Assembly: GCA_964540025.1 (NCBI GenBank)
Contig: CAZIKQ010000004.1
Coordinates: 1 to 64,000 of the forward strand
Source of the DNA: RGIG250 sp964540025
Lineage (GTDB): Bacteria; Bacillota; Negativicutes; Selenomonadales; Selenomonadaceae
Reading direction: 5' to 3'
DNA: 64,000 nt
Below the pieces are notes generated by a model, which saw only the letters and a program-made list of their open reading frames with translations, was not told the DNA's origin and ran no database searches. Each line of letters starts with the position of its first letter. Position 1 is the first letter of the stretch. Below are positions 49,446 to 58,738 of the stretch, piece after piece. The position numbers and the translations under genes were made by a program.

Positions 49446-50206
49446 TCTGCATTACCTCCCGCCGGCCGGCCGCCTTCATCGGTTTTCGGCCCGGCCATCC
49501 GCTCCAGGGGTTTCGCGTGCCGGAAAGGAGAGGGACCGTTAAAGGGAGGAACTTCCACTACCGATTGGGGACTGATGGCCATCTGGATTCCCCAGACCTT
49601 CAAGGTATCGACGACGCCGCCCCGCATCTTCAAGGCGTTTTCCAGGGTAACTGCCTCCCCAATGGCCACGATTTCAAAGGGAGCCGCCGAGCGGACATTG
49701 TTTACCGACAGGGTTGGCCCGGCGCAGCGGATCTCCGAGGTGGCCGTCAGCCGCTGTCCGTTTATGGCGATAGCTTCCGCTCCCGCTGCCCGCAATTCGT
49801 TCACTACCCGGAGGATATCCTCGTCATGGATGACGTAAAGGTTTGTATTTTCCCCGGCCTTTGCCGTCCTCCGGCTGTCGTCGATGGTAATCACCAGCCC
49901 CGGCCCCGTAAGACCCACCAGCCCGGCAGTCATTTCCAGATCGGTGGCGTTGACCGCCCGGTTGTTCTGTTCCTGCTGTTCAGTCACTTTATGAAGGTCG
50001 GCCCTTAAAGAGTCCCGTTCCCGTTCCGTCTCGATCAGGCGGGCGGACAGCTCCTCTATGCGCTGGAGGGGCAGCGACTCCTGCTGAACCACCAGGGTTG
50101 CCCGAAACTGGAGGGTCATCAGGAGCCCAAGCACCGTGGAGACAAAGGCCAGCCCTACGCGGTTCTGATTTTCCGGTTTTATGACCTGGTCAATTTTATT
50201 GAGCAT
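49442..50206 (-). CDS. DUF881 family membrane-anchored protein
   Basis: A 254-aa protein: one N-terminal helix (VGLAFVSTVLGLLMTLQF), a coiled coil (about residues 48-85, LPLQRIEELSARLIETERER), then the DUF881 domain with GLVGLTGPGLVITIDDSRR, NELRAAGAEAIAINGQRLT and SAAPFEIVAIGE. These proteins are encoded beside ftsQ and sbp and are presumed divisome accessories; no enzymatic activity is known. It overlaps ftsQ by 11 bases. Confidence 0.9.
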   Translation of the reverse strand: MLNKIDQVIKPENQNRVGLAFVSTVLGLLMTLQFRATLVVQQESLPLQRIEELSARLIETERERDSLRADLHKVTEQQEQNNRAVNATDLEMTAGLVGLTGPGLVITIDDSRRTAKAGENTNLYVIHDEDILRVVNELRAAGAEAIAINGQRLTATSEIRCAGPTLSVNNVRSAAPFEIVAIGEAVTLENALKMRGGVVDTLKVWGIQMAISPQSVVEVPPFNGPSPFRHAKPLERMAGPKTDEGGRPAGGNAE

Positions 50207-51305
50207 TGGCTTTATCCCCCGCGTCCCCTTTGTTCTCTACAGGGTTCTGCCGCCCATGCCCCGCCGTCTTCTCCGGCTTTTCCTCTCCTGTGGCTGCCGG
50301 CTTCTGCTCGCTTACCGGCTTTTCACCGGTTTCCGGGCTGTCACCGGAGCTTTCCGGAGAAGGCTCCTCCTTTTCGGCGGCAGGCTCCGGCTCCGGCCTT
50401 GCCGCTGCCCTATACTGAACGGGCTGGCTGTTTTCCAGCTGGGGCTTGACGAAGGGGGAACCAAAGCTCAGGTCTATGTACTCCATGGGCTGTTTACCCA
50501 GCTTCAGCTCCGCCAGAAAATCCCGGCAGATCCGGGCCTTCTCCTCCAGATTGTCCAGCTTCCCCAAACGGATTTCCGTCCTGTCCGGGGTCAGGCAGAG
50601 AATATGCTTCTGATCGGACATATTCACATATGCCAGCGAAGCCAGAGCCTTTGGCCCCAGGAAGCCCAAAAAGGCTGCCATATCTCTGATTGGCTGTTCC
50701 CTGACGCTGTCGCTTATATAAAGGTCGTGAACCTTCATGCCCACCAGCTGGGGAATGGGCAGTTGGGAGGGCGCCCGGTAAGCGGCCAGCACCAGACCTT
50801 CCCGGTCAATATCAATAAAGCCGTAGTCACAGGGGATATTCAACACGGGCTGGCGCTCCGTTACCTGGATCATCAGCCCGTTTGGCAGCAGTCGCTTGAC
50901 TTCTGCCCGCTCGATCCGCAAATCCTTCAGCAGCAGCACCTTTGCCTCATCAGGAGAGACAGCCAGTATGTGCTGTCCCCGGTAAACCCCGGCCATCCGG
51001 CAGACCTCTTCGGTAGTGACGTAGCTGTTGCCCACAACCTTTATCTCGTCCAGGTTGAACAGGGGCATATACTTTAAGGCCGCCATGGCCAAAGCCGCCA
51101 GGACAACCGCCTGCCAGAGCAGCTTCCGATGGTTTCTCCTGGGGCGGGCCGCCTGTCTTTCCCCATCATTGTCCGGAATATTCGCTTCCGGCGGCCGCTG
51201 GCTTTTCTCCCTGGTTCTGTCGCCGTAAATTGATTCCAGCTCCCGCTCAATTTTACCCCAGTCGTAAGACTTTGTCCGGTCGCTTATCCGGTTATTATCT
51301 GACAC
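50196..51305 (-). CDS. ftsQ: Cell division protein FtsQ/DivIB
   Basis: A 369-aa single-pass membrane protein. A charged cytoplasmic region (residues 1-58) precedes one helix (LLWQAVVLAALAMAALKYM), then the POTRA domain (FNLDEIKVVGNSYVTTEEVC) and the FtsQ/DivIB domain (ERQPVLNIPCDYGFIDIDRE). The last ~80 residues are low-complexity Pro, Glu, Lys and Ala (AAEKEEPSPESSG), longer than usual. It scaffolds late divisome assembly. The start is a GTG with AAGGAGGAGG upstream. It lies between ddl and DUF881. Confidence 0.9.
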   Translation of the reverse strand: MSDNNRISDRTKSYDWGKIERELESIYGDRTREKSQRPPEANIPDNDGERQAARPRRNHRKLLWQAVVLAALAMAALKYMPLFNLDEIKVVGNSYVTTEEVCRMAGVYRGQHILAVSPDEAKVLLLKDLRIERAEVKRLLPNGLMIQVTERQPVLNIPCDYGFIDIDREGLVLAAYRAPSQLPIPQLVGMKVHDLYISDSVREQPIRDMAAFLGFLGPKALASLAYVNMSDQKHILCLTPDRTEIRLGKLDNLEEKARICRDFLAELKLGKQPMEYIDLSFGSPFVKPQLENSQPVQYRAAARPEPEPAAEKEEPSPESSGDSPETGEKPVSEQKPAATGEEKPEKTAGHGRQNPVENKGDAGDKANAQ

Positions 51306-51402
51306 GGTCCTCCTCCTTTCTGAAACGGGAATCGTAACGGTCTTTCACCCTAGAATGAAATTTTCTGACCGCCTGCTTTAACAAAATCCTTTAAGGGTTC
51401 GC

Positions 51403-52353
51403 TTAAACCTCCCGCCTGAACCCGGCCAGCGCCAGAATCCTTTCACAGAGATCCGGGAAGTCTATCCCTATTGCCGCCGCCGCGTCGGGAACCAGGGAGG
51501 TTTCCGTCATGCCGGGGACGGTGTTGATGTCGATAACGTAGGGGACGTCATCCGGCCCCAGCATGAAATCGATCCGGGCAATGCCGGACAGTCCGCAGGC
51601 GGTGAAAGCGCGCTTTGCCAGCTCCTGGACCTTCTCGTTGGCCGCCTCGCTGATCCGGGCCGGAATTATATGGGCGCTGGCCCCCGGTTTGTACTTTGTC
51701 TCATAGTCGTAGCTGCCGGTAACGGTGGTTATCTCGATTACCGGCAGCGTTTCTGCCTGCCCGTTGCCGCCCCAGACGGCGGCGGTCAGCTCCGGCCCCT
51801 GAATGATTTCCTCCACCAGCACGTTTTTCCCGTAGGAGAAGGCCATCTCCAACGCCTCGGACAGCTCCGCTTTTCCCGCCGCCTTGTAAACCCCGATAGT
51901 GGAGCCCTGCTCCGCGGCCTTGACGATGACCGGGAAGGAAAGCTGCCGCTCCACCTGAAGGATCTGCTCCTCTCTATCCTCATAGGAAAAGAGGGACACC
52001 GCCGCCGGGGTGGGAATACCCGCCGCCAGAAGCGCCGATTTTGCCGCGCATTTGTCCATCGTTACCGCGGAGGCCAGGACTCCGGAGGAGGTGTAGGGTA
52101 TTTCCAGACAGTCCAAAAGGGCGGCCAGTCTGCCGTCCTCTCCATAGGCCCCGTGCATGGCGTTGAAAACTATCGCCGGTTCCTGGTCAGAAATCTGCTG
52201 CAAAAAGCTTTTAGGCTGAAATTCCAGTCCCGCCGCATTATAACCCTTTTCCCGCAGGGCCTTCAGTACCGCCCCGCCGGACCGGCGGGAAACCTCCGCC
52301 TCGGCGGAGGGGCCTCCCATTACCACCACGATTTTATCCTTATTTATTGCCAT
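51403..52353 (-). CDS. ddl: D-alanine-D-alanine ligase
   Basis: A 316-aa ATP-grasp ligase that makes the D-Ala-D-Ala end of the peptidoglycan stem. Visible motifs: VVVMGGPSAEAEVSRRSGGA, AMHGAYGEDGRLAALLDCL, PVIVKAAEQGSTIGVYK, GLSGIARIDFMLGPDDVPYV and INTVPGMTETSLVP. Complete. It overlaps murC by 14 bases. murB, often found here, is missing. Confidence 0.95.
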   Translation of the reverse strand: MAINKDKIVVVMGGPSAEAEVSRRSGGAVLKALREKGYNAAGLEFQPKSFLQQISDQEPAIVFNAMHGAYGEDGRLAALLDCLEIPYTSSGVLASAVTMDKCAAKSALLAAGIPTPAAVSLFSYEDREEQILQVERQLSFPVIVKAAEQGSTIGVYKAAGKAELSEALEMAFSYGKNVLVEEIIQGPELTAAVWGGNGQAETLPVIEITTVTGSYDYETKYKPGASAHIIPARISEAANEKVQELAKRAFTACGLSGIARIDFMLGPDDVPYVIDINTVPGMTETSLVPDAAAAIGIDFPDLCERILALAGFRREV

Positions 52354-53737
52354 GATCTTTCCCTGCCTCGAGCAAATTCAGCAGCTCCTCGCCGCTGCTT
52401 ACAATATCTCCGGCCCCCATGGTCATCACCAGGTCGCCGGGCCGCGCCAGCTCCGCCAGCTTACCGGCCACGTCGGCCCGCCTTTCCACATAAACCGGCT
52501 TCATCCCCGTTTGGGCCACCACCGAGTCGTAAATCGTCCGTCCGCTGACCCCCTCAATGGGCTCCTCCCCGGCGGAATATATGCCGGAGAGCAGGAGGAT
52601 GTCCGCTCCCCGGAAAGCGATGCCAAACTCCTGAGCCAGCAGCCGGGTGCGGCTGTAGCGGTGCGGCTGGAAGGCCACGATGAGCCGTCCCGGTTTCGTC
52701 TGCCGGGCCGCGGCAATCGTGGAGGCGATCTCCGTGGGATGATGGGCGTAGTCATCCACGATCCAGATACCGTTCACCTTCCCCTTTGTTTCAAAGCGGC
52801 GCTTTGCTCCGTGGAAGTTCATCAGCCCGTCCGCGGCCGATGCAAAGGGAACCTCCAGAGCCCTGGCCACGGCAATTGCCGCCAGGGCGTTCCGGACATT
52901 GTGGAGGCCGGGGATCAGCAGCTTCGCCTCCCCCAGCGTTTCTCCCTTATAGCTTACGGTAAAGGTGGTCTCATTTGCTTCCGTGACAATATTCCCGGCC
53001 CGGTAGTCCCCCTTCTCAATGCCGTAGGAGATGACATTGCGGCGTACCTGCCCGGCGATAGTTCTGGCCGCCTCATTATCAAAGCAGACCACCACGCTGC
53101 CGGTTTTCTCATCGACGGTTTCCATGAATTCCTTGAAGGCCGCCTGGATCCTCTCAACTGTTCCGTAATAATCAAGATGGTCGTCCTCAACATTCGTAAC
53201 TACCGCGATATGGGGGCGGAGCTTCAGGAAAGAGCCATCGCTTTCATCCGCCTCCGTAACCAGCACGCCGCTTTTCCCCAGCCGGGCGTTGCTGCCAAAA
53301 TCCCTGACGACTCCGCCTACAATAACCGTAGGGTCAAGCCCGGCAGCGGTAAGGGCCACCCCCAGCATGGAGGTGGTAGTGGTCTTTCCGTGGGCTCCCG
53401 CCACCGCGATGCCCCGTGCGGAATTCAGCAGGAAGGCGTTGATATCCGACCGGTGAAGTTTCCTTATGCCCAGCTTCTCCGCCGCCAGCACCTCGGGATT
53501 ATCCGGACGGATGGCGGTGGAAACAACGATGGCGTCTACCGACTTATCGATTACGTTTTCCGCCCTGTGCCCGGTGTAAATCTCTGCCCCCGCCTCCGCC
53601 AGCTGTCTGGTTATAGGGGTTTCATGAAGATCGGAACCGGATACCGTCCAGCCCCTTTCCAGCAGAATGTGGGCCAGGGCGCTCATCCCCACGCCGCCGA
53701 TACCGATAAAATGTAGTTTCTTAAATCCCGAAAGCAT
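52340..53737 (-). CDS. murC: UDP-N-acetylmuramate-L-alanine ligase
   Basis: A 465-aa Mur ligase that adds L-Ala to UDP-MurNAc. N-terminal UDP-binding HFIGIGGVGMSALAHILLE, the ATP-binding loop AVAGAHGKTTTTSMLGVALT, VTEADESDGSFLKLRPHIAV and the C-terminal DDYAHHPTEIASTIAAARQ are all conserved. It lies between murG and ddl. Confidence 0.97.
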   Translation of the reverse strand: MLSGFKKLHFIGIGGVGMSALAHILLERGWTVSGSDLHETPITRQLAEAGAEIYTGHRAENVIDKSVDAIVVSTAIRPDNPEVLAAEKLGIRKLHRSDINAFLLNSARGIAVAGAHGKTTTTSMLGVALTAAGLDPTVIVGGVVRDFGSNARLGKSGVLVTEADESDGSFLKLRPHIAVVTNVEDDHLDYYGTVERIQAAFKEFMETVDEKTGSVVVCFDNEAARTIAGQVRRNVISYGIEKGDYRAGNIVTEANETTFTVSYKGETLGEAKLLIPGLHNVRNALAAIAVARALEVPFASAADGLMNFHGAKRRFETKGKVNGIWIVDDYAHHPTEIASTIAAARQTKPGRLIVAFQPHRYSRTRLLAQEFGIAFRGADILLLSGIYSAGEEPIEGVSGRTIYDSVVAQTGMKPVYVERRADVAGKLAELARPGDLVMTMGAGDIVSSGEELLNLLEAGKDHGNK

Positions 53738-53780
53738 TGCAATTTCTCCCTGCCTGATTACTTAAATGACCGGCCGGCCG

Positions 53781-54890
53781 CTACCGTCCAGCAATACTCA
53801 TCACAATGTCGACAATCTCCCTGGCCGCCCGGGGCTTTCCCAACCGGCGGCTGGCCTTTGCCATCTGCTTCAGCTTCTTTTCATCGGACAGCAGCTCCTC
53901 CATGACCTCCATGAGCCTTGCGCCTGTCAGATCCCGGTCCAGAATCATCCTGCCGCCGCCGCCATTTACCACGGCCAGGGCGTTGTGCTCCTGATGGTTT
54001 TCCGCCGCGTAGGGATAGGGGACAAGGATCGCCGGTATCCCTCTGGCCGTCAGCTCCGCAATGCCGATGGCTCCCGCCCGGAAGATGGCCAGATCCGCCG
54101 CCGCCAGGGCCATGGGCATATTGTAGAGATAGGGGGCCACGCTGATATTGGAAAAGTTCTCATGATCGATCCCCCGGCTCTCCAGCTTGTCGATTACGTC
54201 CTTATAGCCCAGAGAGCCGGTCACGTGCAGGATCTGCACCCGGTCGTTCCCCGCGTATTTGTCGATGACCTCGATCATGGCATTGTTGAGGCTGCGGGCC
54301 CCCCGGCTGCCGCCGGACACCAGCACCGTCAGCCGGCCGGGCTTCAAACCCAGCTCCTTCAGTCCCTGTTCCCGGGTTGCCTCCATCACCTCGTGACGGA
54401 TGGGATTCCCCGTATATACCGTCTTGGCCGCCGGAAATGATTTTACCGCTTCGGCAGTACCGGCGGCCACCCTGGTGGCGAACTTTCCCAGCAGCTTATT
54501 GGTGATCCCGGCAACGGCATTCTGCTCCTGAATCAGGGTCGGTATGCCCAGCAGGGACGAGGCCAGAAGGATCGGCCCACACACGTAGCCCCCAGTGCCC
54601 ACCGCCACATCCGGGGAAAATTTCCGGACGATATTCATCGCCGCTAAAGTCCCGATTCCGGCCTTTACCGCCCGCCACAGGTTCACCGGGGTCAGACGGC
54701 GTTCAAACCCCTGAATATTCACCGTGGCGAAGGGTATATTCTCCTTGGGGATAATGTCCGCTTCCAGCCCGGCGGAAGTCCCCACGTAGAGAAACTCCGC
54801 CTCCGGCTCCCGCCGCTTTATTTCATTTATCAGGGTAATGGCCGGATATATATGGCCGCCGGTACCGCCGCCGGATACAATGATGCGCAA
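53781..54890 (-). CDS. murG: UDP-GlcNAc:lipid I N-acetylglucosaminyltransferase MurG
   Basis: A 369-aa GT28 glycosyltransferase that makes lipid II at the inner face of the membrane. Motifs: IIVSGGGTGGHIYPAITLIN, VGTGGYVCGPILLASSLL, EQNAVAGITNKLLGKFATRV, VSGGSRGARSLNNAMIEV and FRAGAIGIAELTARGIPAIL. Lies 12 bases after murD; the ftsW gene usually found between them is absent. Confidence 0.97.
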   Translation of the reverse strand: MRIIVSGGGTGGHIYPAITLINEIKRREPEAEFLYVGTSAGLEADIIPKENIPFATVNIQGFERRLTPVNLWRAVKAGIGTLAAMNIVRKFSPDVAVGTGGYVCGPILLASSLLGIPTLIQEQNAVAGITNKLLGKFATRVAAGTAEAVKSFPAAKTVYTGNPIRHEVMEATREQGLKELGLKPGRLTVLVSGGSRGARSLNNAMIEVIDKYAGNDRVQILHVTGSLGYKDVIDKLESRGIDHENFSNISVAPYLYNMPMALAAADLAIFRAGAIGIAELTARGIPAILVPYPYAAENHQEHNALAVVNGGGGRMILDRDLTGARLMEVMEELLSDEKKLKQMAKASRRLGKPRAAREIVDIVMSIAGR

Positions 54891-54902
54891 AACAATAACC
54901 CC

Positions 54903-56330
54903 TTAATTCAATCCGTTGACAATTTCCTTGAACACCCTGCCCCGGTGCTCAAAGCCGGTAAACATATCGAAGCTGGCGCAGGCCGGGGACAGCAGGACTA
55001 CCTCTCCGGGCTTCGCCTCCCGGCGGCAAAGCTCCACCGCCTTCGCCAGATCATAGCCTGCCTCAAGGATATCCGACCCCGCGATGCCCCCCTTCAAGGC
55101 TTCGTTCCGGAATCGCTCCGCCGCCGCGCCTACCAGCACCAGCTTGCGGCATTTTGCTTTGACCAGCTGCATGAAGTCCGTCAGATCAGTCATCTTGTCG
55201 TCGCCCCCGGCAATGAGCAGGATCGGCTCCTGAAAGCTCTCCAGCGCCTTTATGGCGGAGTCTGTATTCGTGGCCTTGGAGTCGTTGTAATACTTTACGC
55301 CCGCCAGCTCCCGGACCGGCTCGATCCGATGTTCTACCGGCATGAATTCCCGCAGCACTTTGATGATCAGCTCCGGCTCCACGCCGCCGAAGTAGGCGAT
55401 GGCCGCCGCCGCCAGGGCGTTTTCCACGTTGTGCCGGCCCTTTATATTCAGCTCCGACTGCAATACCAGAGGGATCTCCCGGCCATCATCGCGAATTGTA
55501 AGGCGTCCTTCCTTCAGGTACGCCCCGTATTTCTCCCCGGCCAGCTGATCCACCGTGCTGAAGGGGCAGACCGGGATCCCCTTTTCCTTCGCCCGGGAAA
55601 TGCTTTTCCCCGTCAGCTCATCGTCGTAATTCAAAACGGCGAAATCCCCCTCCGCCGCCGACTGCTGGGCGAAAATCTTTTCCTTGACGGACTGATACAC
55701 CTCCATCGTTCCGTGGCGCAGCAGGTGATCAGGGGTAACGTTCAGAATCGCGGAAATCCGGGGATGAAAATCGTCGGTAGCCTCCAGCTGGTAGCTGGAA
55801 ATCTCCGCCACCAGCGCCCCCTCCGCTCCGATCCGCAGGGCCTCGTCCACCAGCGGCGTGCCGATATTTCCCCCCACGCCGGTTTTTTCCCGGCCGTATT
55901 TGGCGGCAAACAGCTGGCCGGTGAGGGTAACCGTGGTGGTTTTCCCGTTTGTCCCCGTGATGGCATAGATCGGAGAAGCCGCCAAATGGTACGCCATCTC
56001 CACCTCGCTCTCCACGGGGATGCCCCGCTGAAAGGCCGCCTGAACGATGGGAACCCGGCAGGGAACGGCGGGAGAGATAATGACCCTGGTTACTCCGGCC
56101 AGCTGTTCCTCCGTCTGGGGCCCCAGCAAGAGTTCCACTCCCGCCTCCTTCAGGACGGTGAGATCCTCGGTAATTTTATCCTCGCTCTTGCTGTCGCTAA
56201 GGATTACGTCAGCCCCCATCCTTTTCGCCGTCAGAGCGGCGGCTATGCCGGAAATACCGGCGCCGATAACGAGGATCTTCTCACCGGCAAAATTTTCCTG
56301 TAAATTCTTTTCCATGACCTTTACTTCCAA
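54903..56330 (-). CDS. murD: UDP-MurNAc-L-Ala:D-glutamate ligase
   Basis: A 475-aa Mur ligase adding D-Glu. KILVIGAGISGIAAALTAKR begins the UDP-binding domain, ITGTNGKTTTVTLTGQL is the P-loop, and LNVTPDHLLRHGTMEVYQSV and YYNDSKATNTDSAIKALESF are the conserved metal and substrate segments. Complete. Between mraY (7 bases) and murG. Confidence 0.97.
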   Translation of the reverse strand: MEVKVMEKNLQENFAGEKILVIGAGISGIAAALTAKRMGADVILSDSKSEDKITEDLTVLKEAGVELLLGPQTEEQLAGVTRVIISPAVPCRVPIVQAAFQRGIPVESEVEMAYHLAASPIYAITGTNGKTTTVTLTGQLFAAKYGREKTGVGGNIGTPLVDEALRIGAEGALVAEISSYQLEATDDFHPRISAILNVTPDHLLRHGTMEVYQSVKEKIFAQQSAAEGDFAVLNYDDELTGKSISRAKEKGIPVCPFSTVDQLAGEKYGAYLKEGRLTIRDDGREIPLVLQSELNIKGRHNVENALAAAAIAYFGGVEPELIIKVLREFMPVEHRIEPVRELAGVKYYNDSKATNTDSAIKALESFQEPILLIAGGDDKMTDLTDFMQLVKAKCRKLVLVGAAAERFRNEALKGGIAGSDILEAGYDLAKAVELCRREAKPGEVVLLSPACASFDMFTGFEHRGRVFKEIVNGLN

Positions 56331-56337
56331 TCAGACG

Positions 56338-57324
56338 CTAAATCATAAACAGCCCCAGAAGGGCAAACACAACCCCTGCCGCCCAAAAGGTACAGACCAC
56401 CCGGTTCTCGCTCCAACCCCCCAGTTCATAATGATGATGGAGGGGGCTCATGCGGAATATCCGCCTGCCCCCCGTGAGCTTAAAGTATGTGACCTGCATA
56501 ATTACCGACAGTGCTTCCGCCACAAAAACTCCTCCCACTACCACTAAGAGCAGTTCCGTCCGGGTAAGCAGGGCCACCGCCGCCAGGGCGCCCCCCAGAG
56601 CCAGCGAGCCCGTGTCCCCCATAAAAATCCTTGCCGGGTGACGGTTAAACGCCAAAAAGGCCAGGCAGGCCGCCGAAACAGCCGCCGAAAAATACGTCAG
56701 CGCCGGATGGCCGGTGAGGCAGGAAATCGCCCCGTAGGCAGCGGCGGCCACCGCCACCGTTCCCGCCGCCAGACCATCGAGGCCGTCGGTGAGATTTACC
56801 GCGTTCGTGGTTCCTACCAGCACGCAGAGGACAAAGGCGTAGTACAGGCTGCCCAGTTCCAGGTCAGTATCCGCCACCGGAATGAGAACCGCCGTTTTCA
56901 GGTTCAGAGAATTATGTCCTGCGTAAATGACCACCGCCGCCACGATTATCTGGGCCAGCAGCTTCTGCCTGGCGGTGAGGCCCAGGTTCCGCTTTTTTAC
57001 CACCTTTATGTAATCATCGGTAAAGCCAATGGCGAAATGACCGGCCATGACAAATACCGCCAGCAGCGCCTCCGGGTCAAAGCCCGTGACCGCAATGGTT
57101 CCGATGGCAATGGCCGGTCTTATCATCAGGCCCCCCATGGTGGGAGTGCCGCTTTTCTTCTGATGGCTCTTCGGCCCCTCGTCCCGGATGCTCTGGCCAT
57201 ATTTCAGGGCGTGGAGCTTCGGTATAAGGTAAGGGCCGGAAATCAGAACCGCCAGCGCAGCGACAGCCACCGCCGCCACAAGGGATAAATCGCAACTCAT
57301 TATCAGCTTTCCCACCATTCTCAA
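56338..57324 (-). CDS. mraY: Phospho-MurNAc-pentapeptide translocase MraY
   Basis: A 328-aa polytopic membrane enzyme that transfers phospho-MurNAc-pentapeptide to undecaprenyl phosphate. Conserved stretches: DEGPKSHQKKSGTPTMGGLM, IGFTDDYIKVVKKRNLGLTA (Asp-Asp), GTTNAVNLTDGLDGLAAGTV and the C-terminal RMSPLHHHYELGGWSENRVV (His loop). The start overlaps the murF stop by ATGA. Confidence 0.97.
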   Translation of the reverse strand: MRMVGKLIMSCDLSLVAAVAVAALAVLISGPYLIPKLHALKYGQSIRDEGPKSHQKKSGTPTMGGLMIRPAIAIGTIAVTGFDPEALLAVFVMAGHFAIGFTDDYIKVVKKRNLGLTARQKLLAQIIVAAVVIYAGHNSLNLKTAVLIPVADTDLELGSLYYAFVLCVLVGTTNAVNLTDGLDGLAAGTVAVAAAAYGAISCLTGHPALTYFSAAVSAACLAFLAFNRHPARIFMGDTGSLALGGALAAVALLTRTELLLVVVGGVFVAEALSVIMQVTYFKLTGGRRIFRMSPLHHHYELGGWSENRVVCTFWAAGVVFALLGLFMI

Positions 57325-58736
57325 AGCATATCTATGATCTCATCCATCTGCATACCGTGGGAGCCCTTAAAGAGCAGGGTATCTCCCGCCCGGCAGAATT
57401 CCCGGAGCTTCTGGGCCGCCGCCGGGTGGTCAGCCGCCTCGAAAACCTTCGCCGGGGAAAGGCCGGCTCCTATCGCCCCCAGGGCAATATGATGGCTCAT
57501 GACGCCCCGAGTAACGAGAAAATCGATCCCCGTTTCCGCCGCCCGCCGGCCCACCTTTTCGTGAGCCGGAACGGCAATGTCCCCCAGCTCCAGCATATCT
57601 CCCAGCACCGCGATCCGGCGGCTGCCGCCGGAAACCTCCGCCAGAGTATCCAGGGCCGCTGCCATGGACATGGGGCTGGCGTTGTAAGCGTCATTGATGA
57701 TTTTCAGCTTGCCAATCGAAGGAACGGTTTTTTCCAGACATTCAAACCGCTGGGCGGAGCCCTGAAAATTCTTTAAGGCCTCGATCATTTCCCCCGGATC
57801 GAGGCGCAGGGCATAGCCTGCCCCCAGGGCCGCCAGGGCGTTGTAGATATTGTGACGGCCGGCCAGGGGAAGCTCTACCGGATAATCGGTCCCATTCCCG
57901 GCAAACCTCACGGTGAACCGGGTCCGGAACCCTTCCGACCTTATGGAGTCAGGCAATGCCCTGACAGTTGTCTCCCGCTCGATGCCATAGGTGATGACCC
58001 GCACCCCGGACCTGGCCTTACCGGCCATAGCCGCCACGAATTTATCATCGCCGTTTAGGACGGCCACGCCCTTATCCGGCAAGGATTCAACGAGCTCCCC
58101 CTTCGCCCGGGCGATATTTTCCAGGGAGCCTAAAAGCTCCATATGGGTTTCCCCCACGTTGGTGACGATGCCGATGACCGGCTCCGCCACTGCCGCCAGC
58201 TGAGCGATCTGCCCCAGGCCCCGCATACCCATTTCCACCACGGCGGCATCGTGTTCCATATCCAGCTGTAACAAGGTGAGGGGCAAGCCGATCTCGTTGT
58301 TGAAATTTCCCTGGGTTTTCAGGGTGTTCAGGGTGGAATCGAGGACGCAGGCAGTCAAATCCTTCGTGGAGGTCTTCCCGTTGGAACCGGTCACCGCCAG
58401 CACAGGCCCGGCAAAGTAACGCCGGTAGGCCCGGGCGATGGCCTGATAGGCGGCCAGGGTATCAGCCGCCCTGATTACCACGGGCAGACCGGCGGTCTTT
58501 TCCTCCAGACATTCCCGGCTGACGAGAACCGCCGCCGCTCCCTTCTCCACCGCCTTCCCCGCGTAGTCCGCCCCATCGAAGTTTTCCCCCTTCAGGGCCA
58601 CGAATAAAGCCCCGGGGACAATTTTCCGGGTATCCGTCGCCACCGCCGCCAGCCGGGTTTCCGGACTGCCGGTCAAAACCCCGGCGACAGCCTCCGCTAT
58701 TTCCCCCGCCGTGAATAAATGCAATGGTTCAGCCAT
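57321..58736 (-). CDS. murF: UDP-MurNAc-tripeptide D-Ala-D-Ala ligase MurF
   Basis: A 471-aa Mur ligase adding D-Ala-D-Ala. ATDTRKIVPGALFVALKGEN is the N-terminal domain, AVTGSNGKTSTKDLTACV the ATP loop, EMGMRGLGQIAQLAAVAEP and INDAYNASPMSMAAALDTLA the substrate segments, and LFKGSHGMQMDEIIDML the C-terminus. Complete; two bases separate it from murE. Confidence 0.97.
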   Translation of the reverse strand: MAEPLHLFTAGEIAEAVAGVLTGSPETRLAAVATDTRKIVPGALFVALKGENFDGADYAGKAVEKGAAAVLVSRECLEEKTAGLPVVIRAADTLAAYQAIARAYRRYFAGPVLAVTGSNGKTSTKDLTACVLDSTLNTLKTQGNFNNEIGLPLTLLQLDMEHDAAVVEMGMRGLGQIAQLAAVAEPVIGIVTNVGETHMELLGSLENIARAKGELVESLPDKGVAVLNGDDKFVAAMAGKARSGVRVITYGIERETTVRALPDSIRSEGFRTRFTVRFAGNGTDYPVELPLAGRHNIYNALAALGAGYALRLDPGEMIEALKNFQGSAQRFECLEKTVPSIGKLKIINDAYNASPMSMAAALDTLAEVSGGSRRIAVLGDMLELGDIAVPAHEKVGRRAAETGIDFLVTRGVMSHHIALGAIGAGLSPAKVFEAADHPAAAQKLREFCRAGDTLLFKGSHGMQMDEIIDML

Positions 58737-58738
58737 TA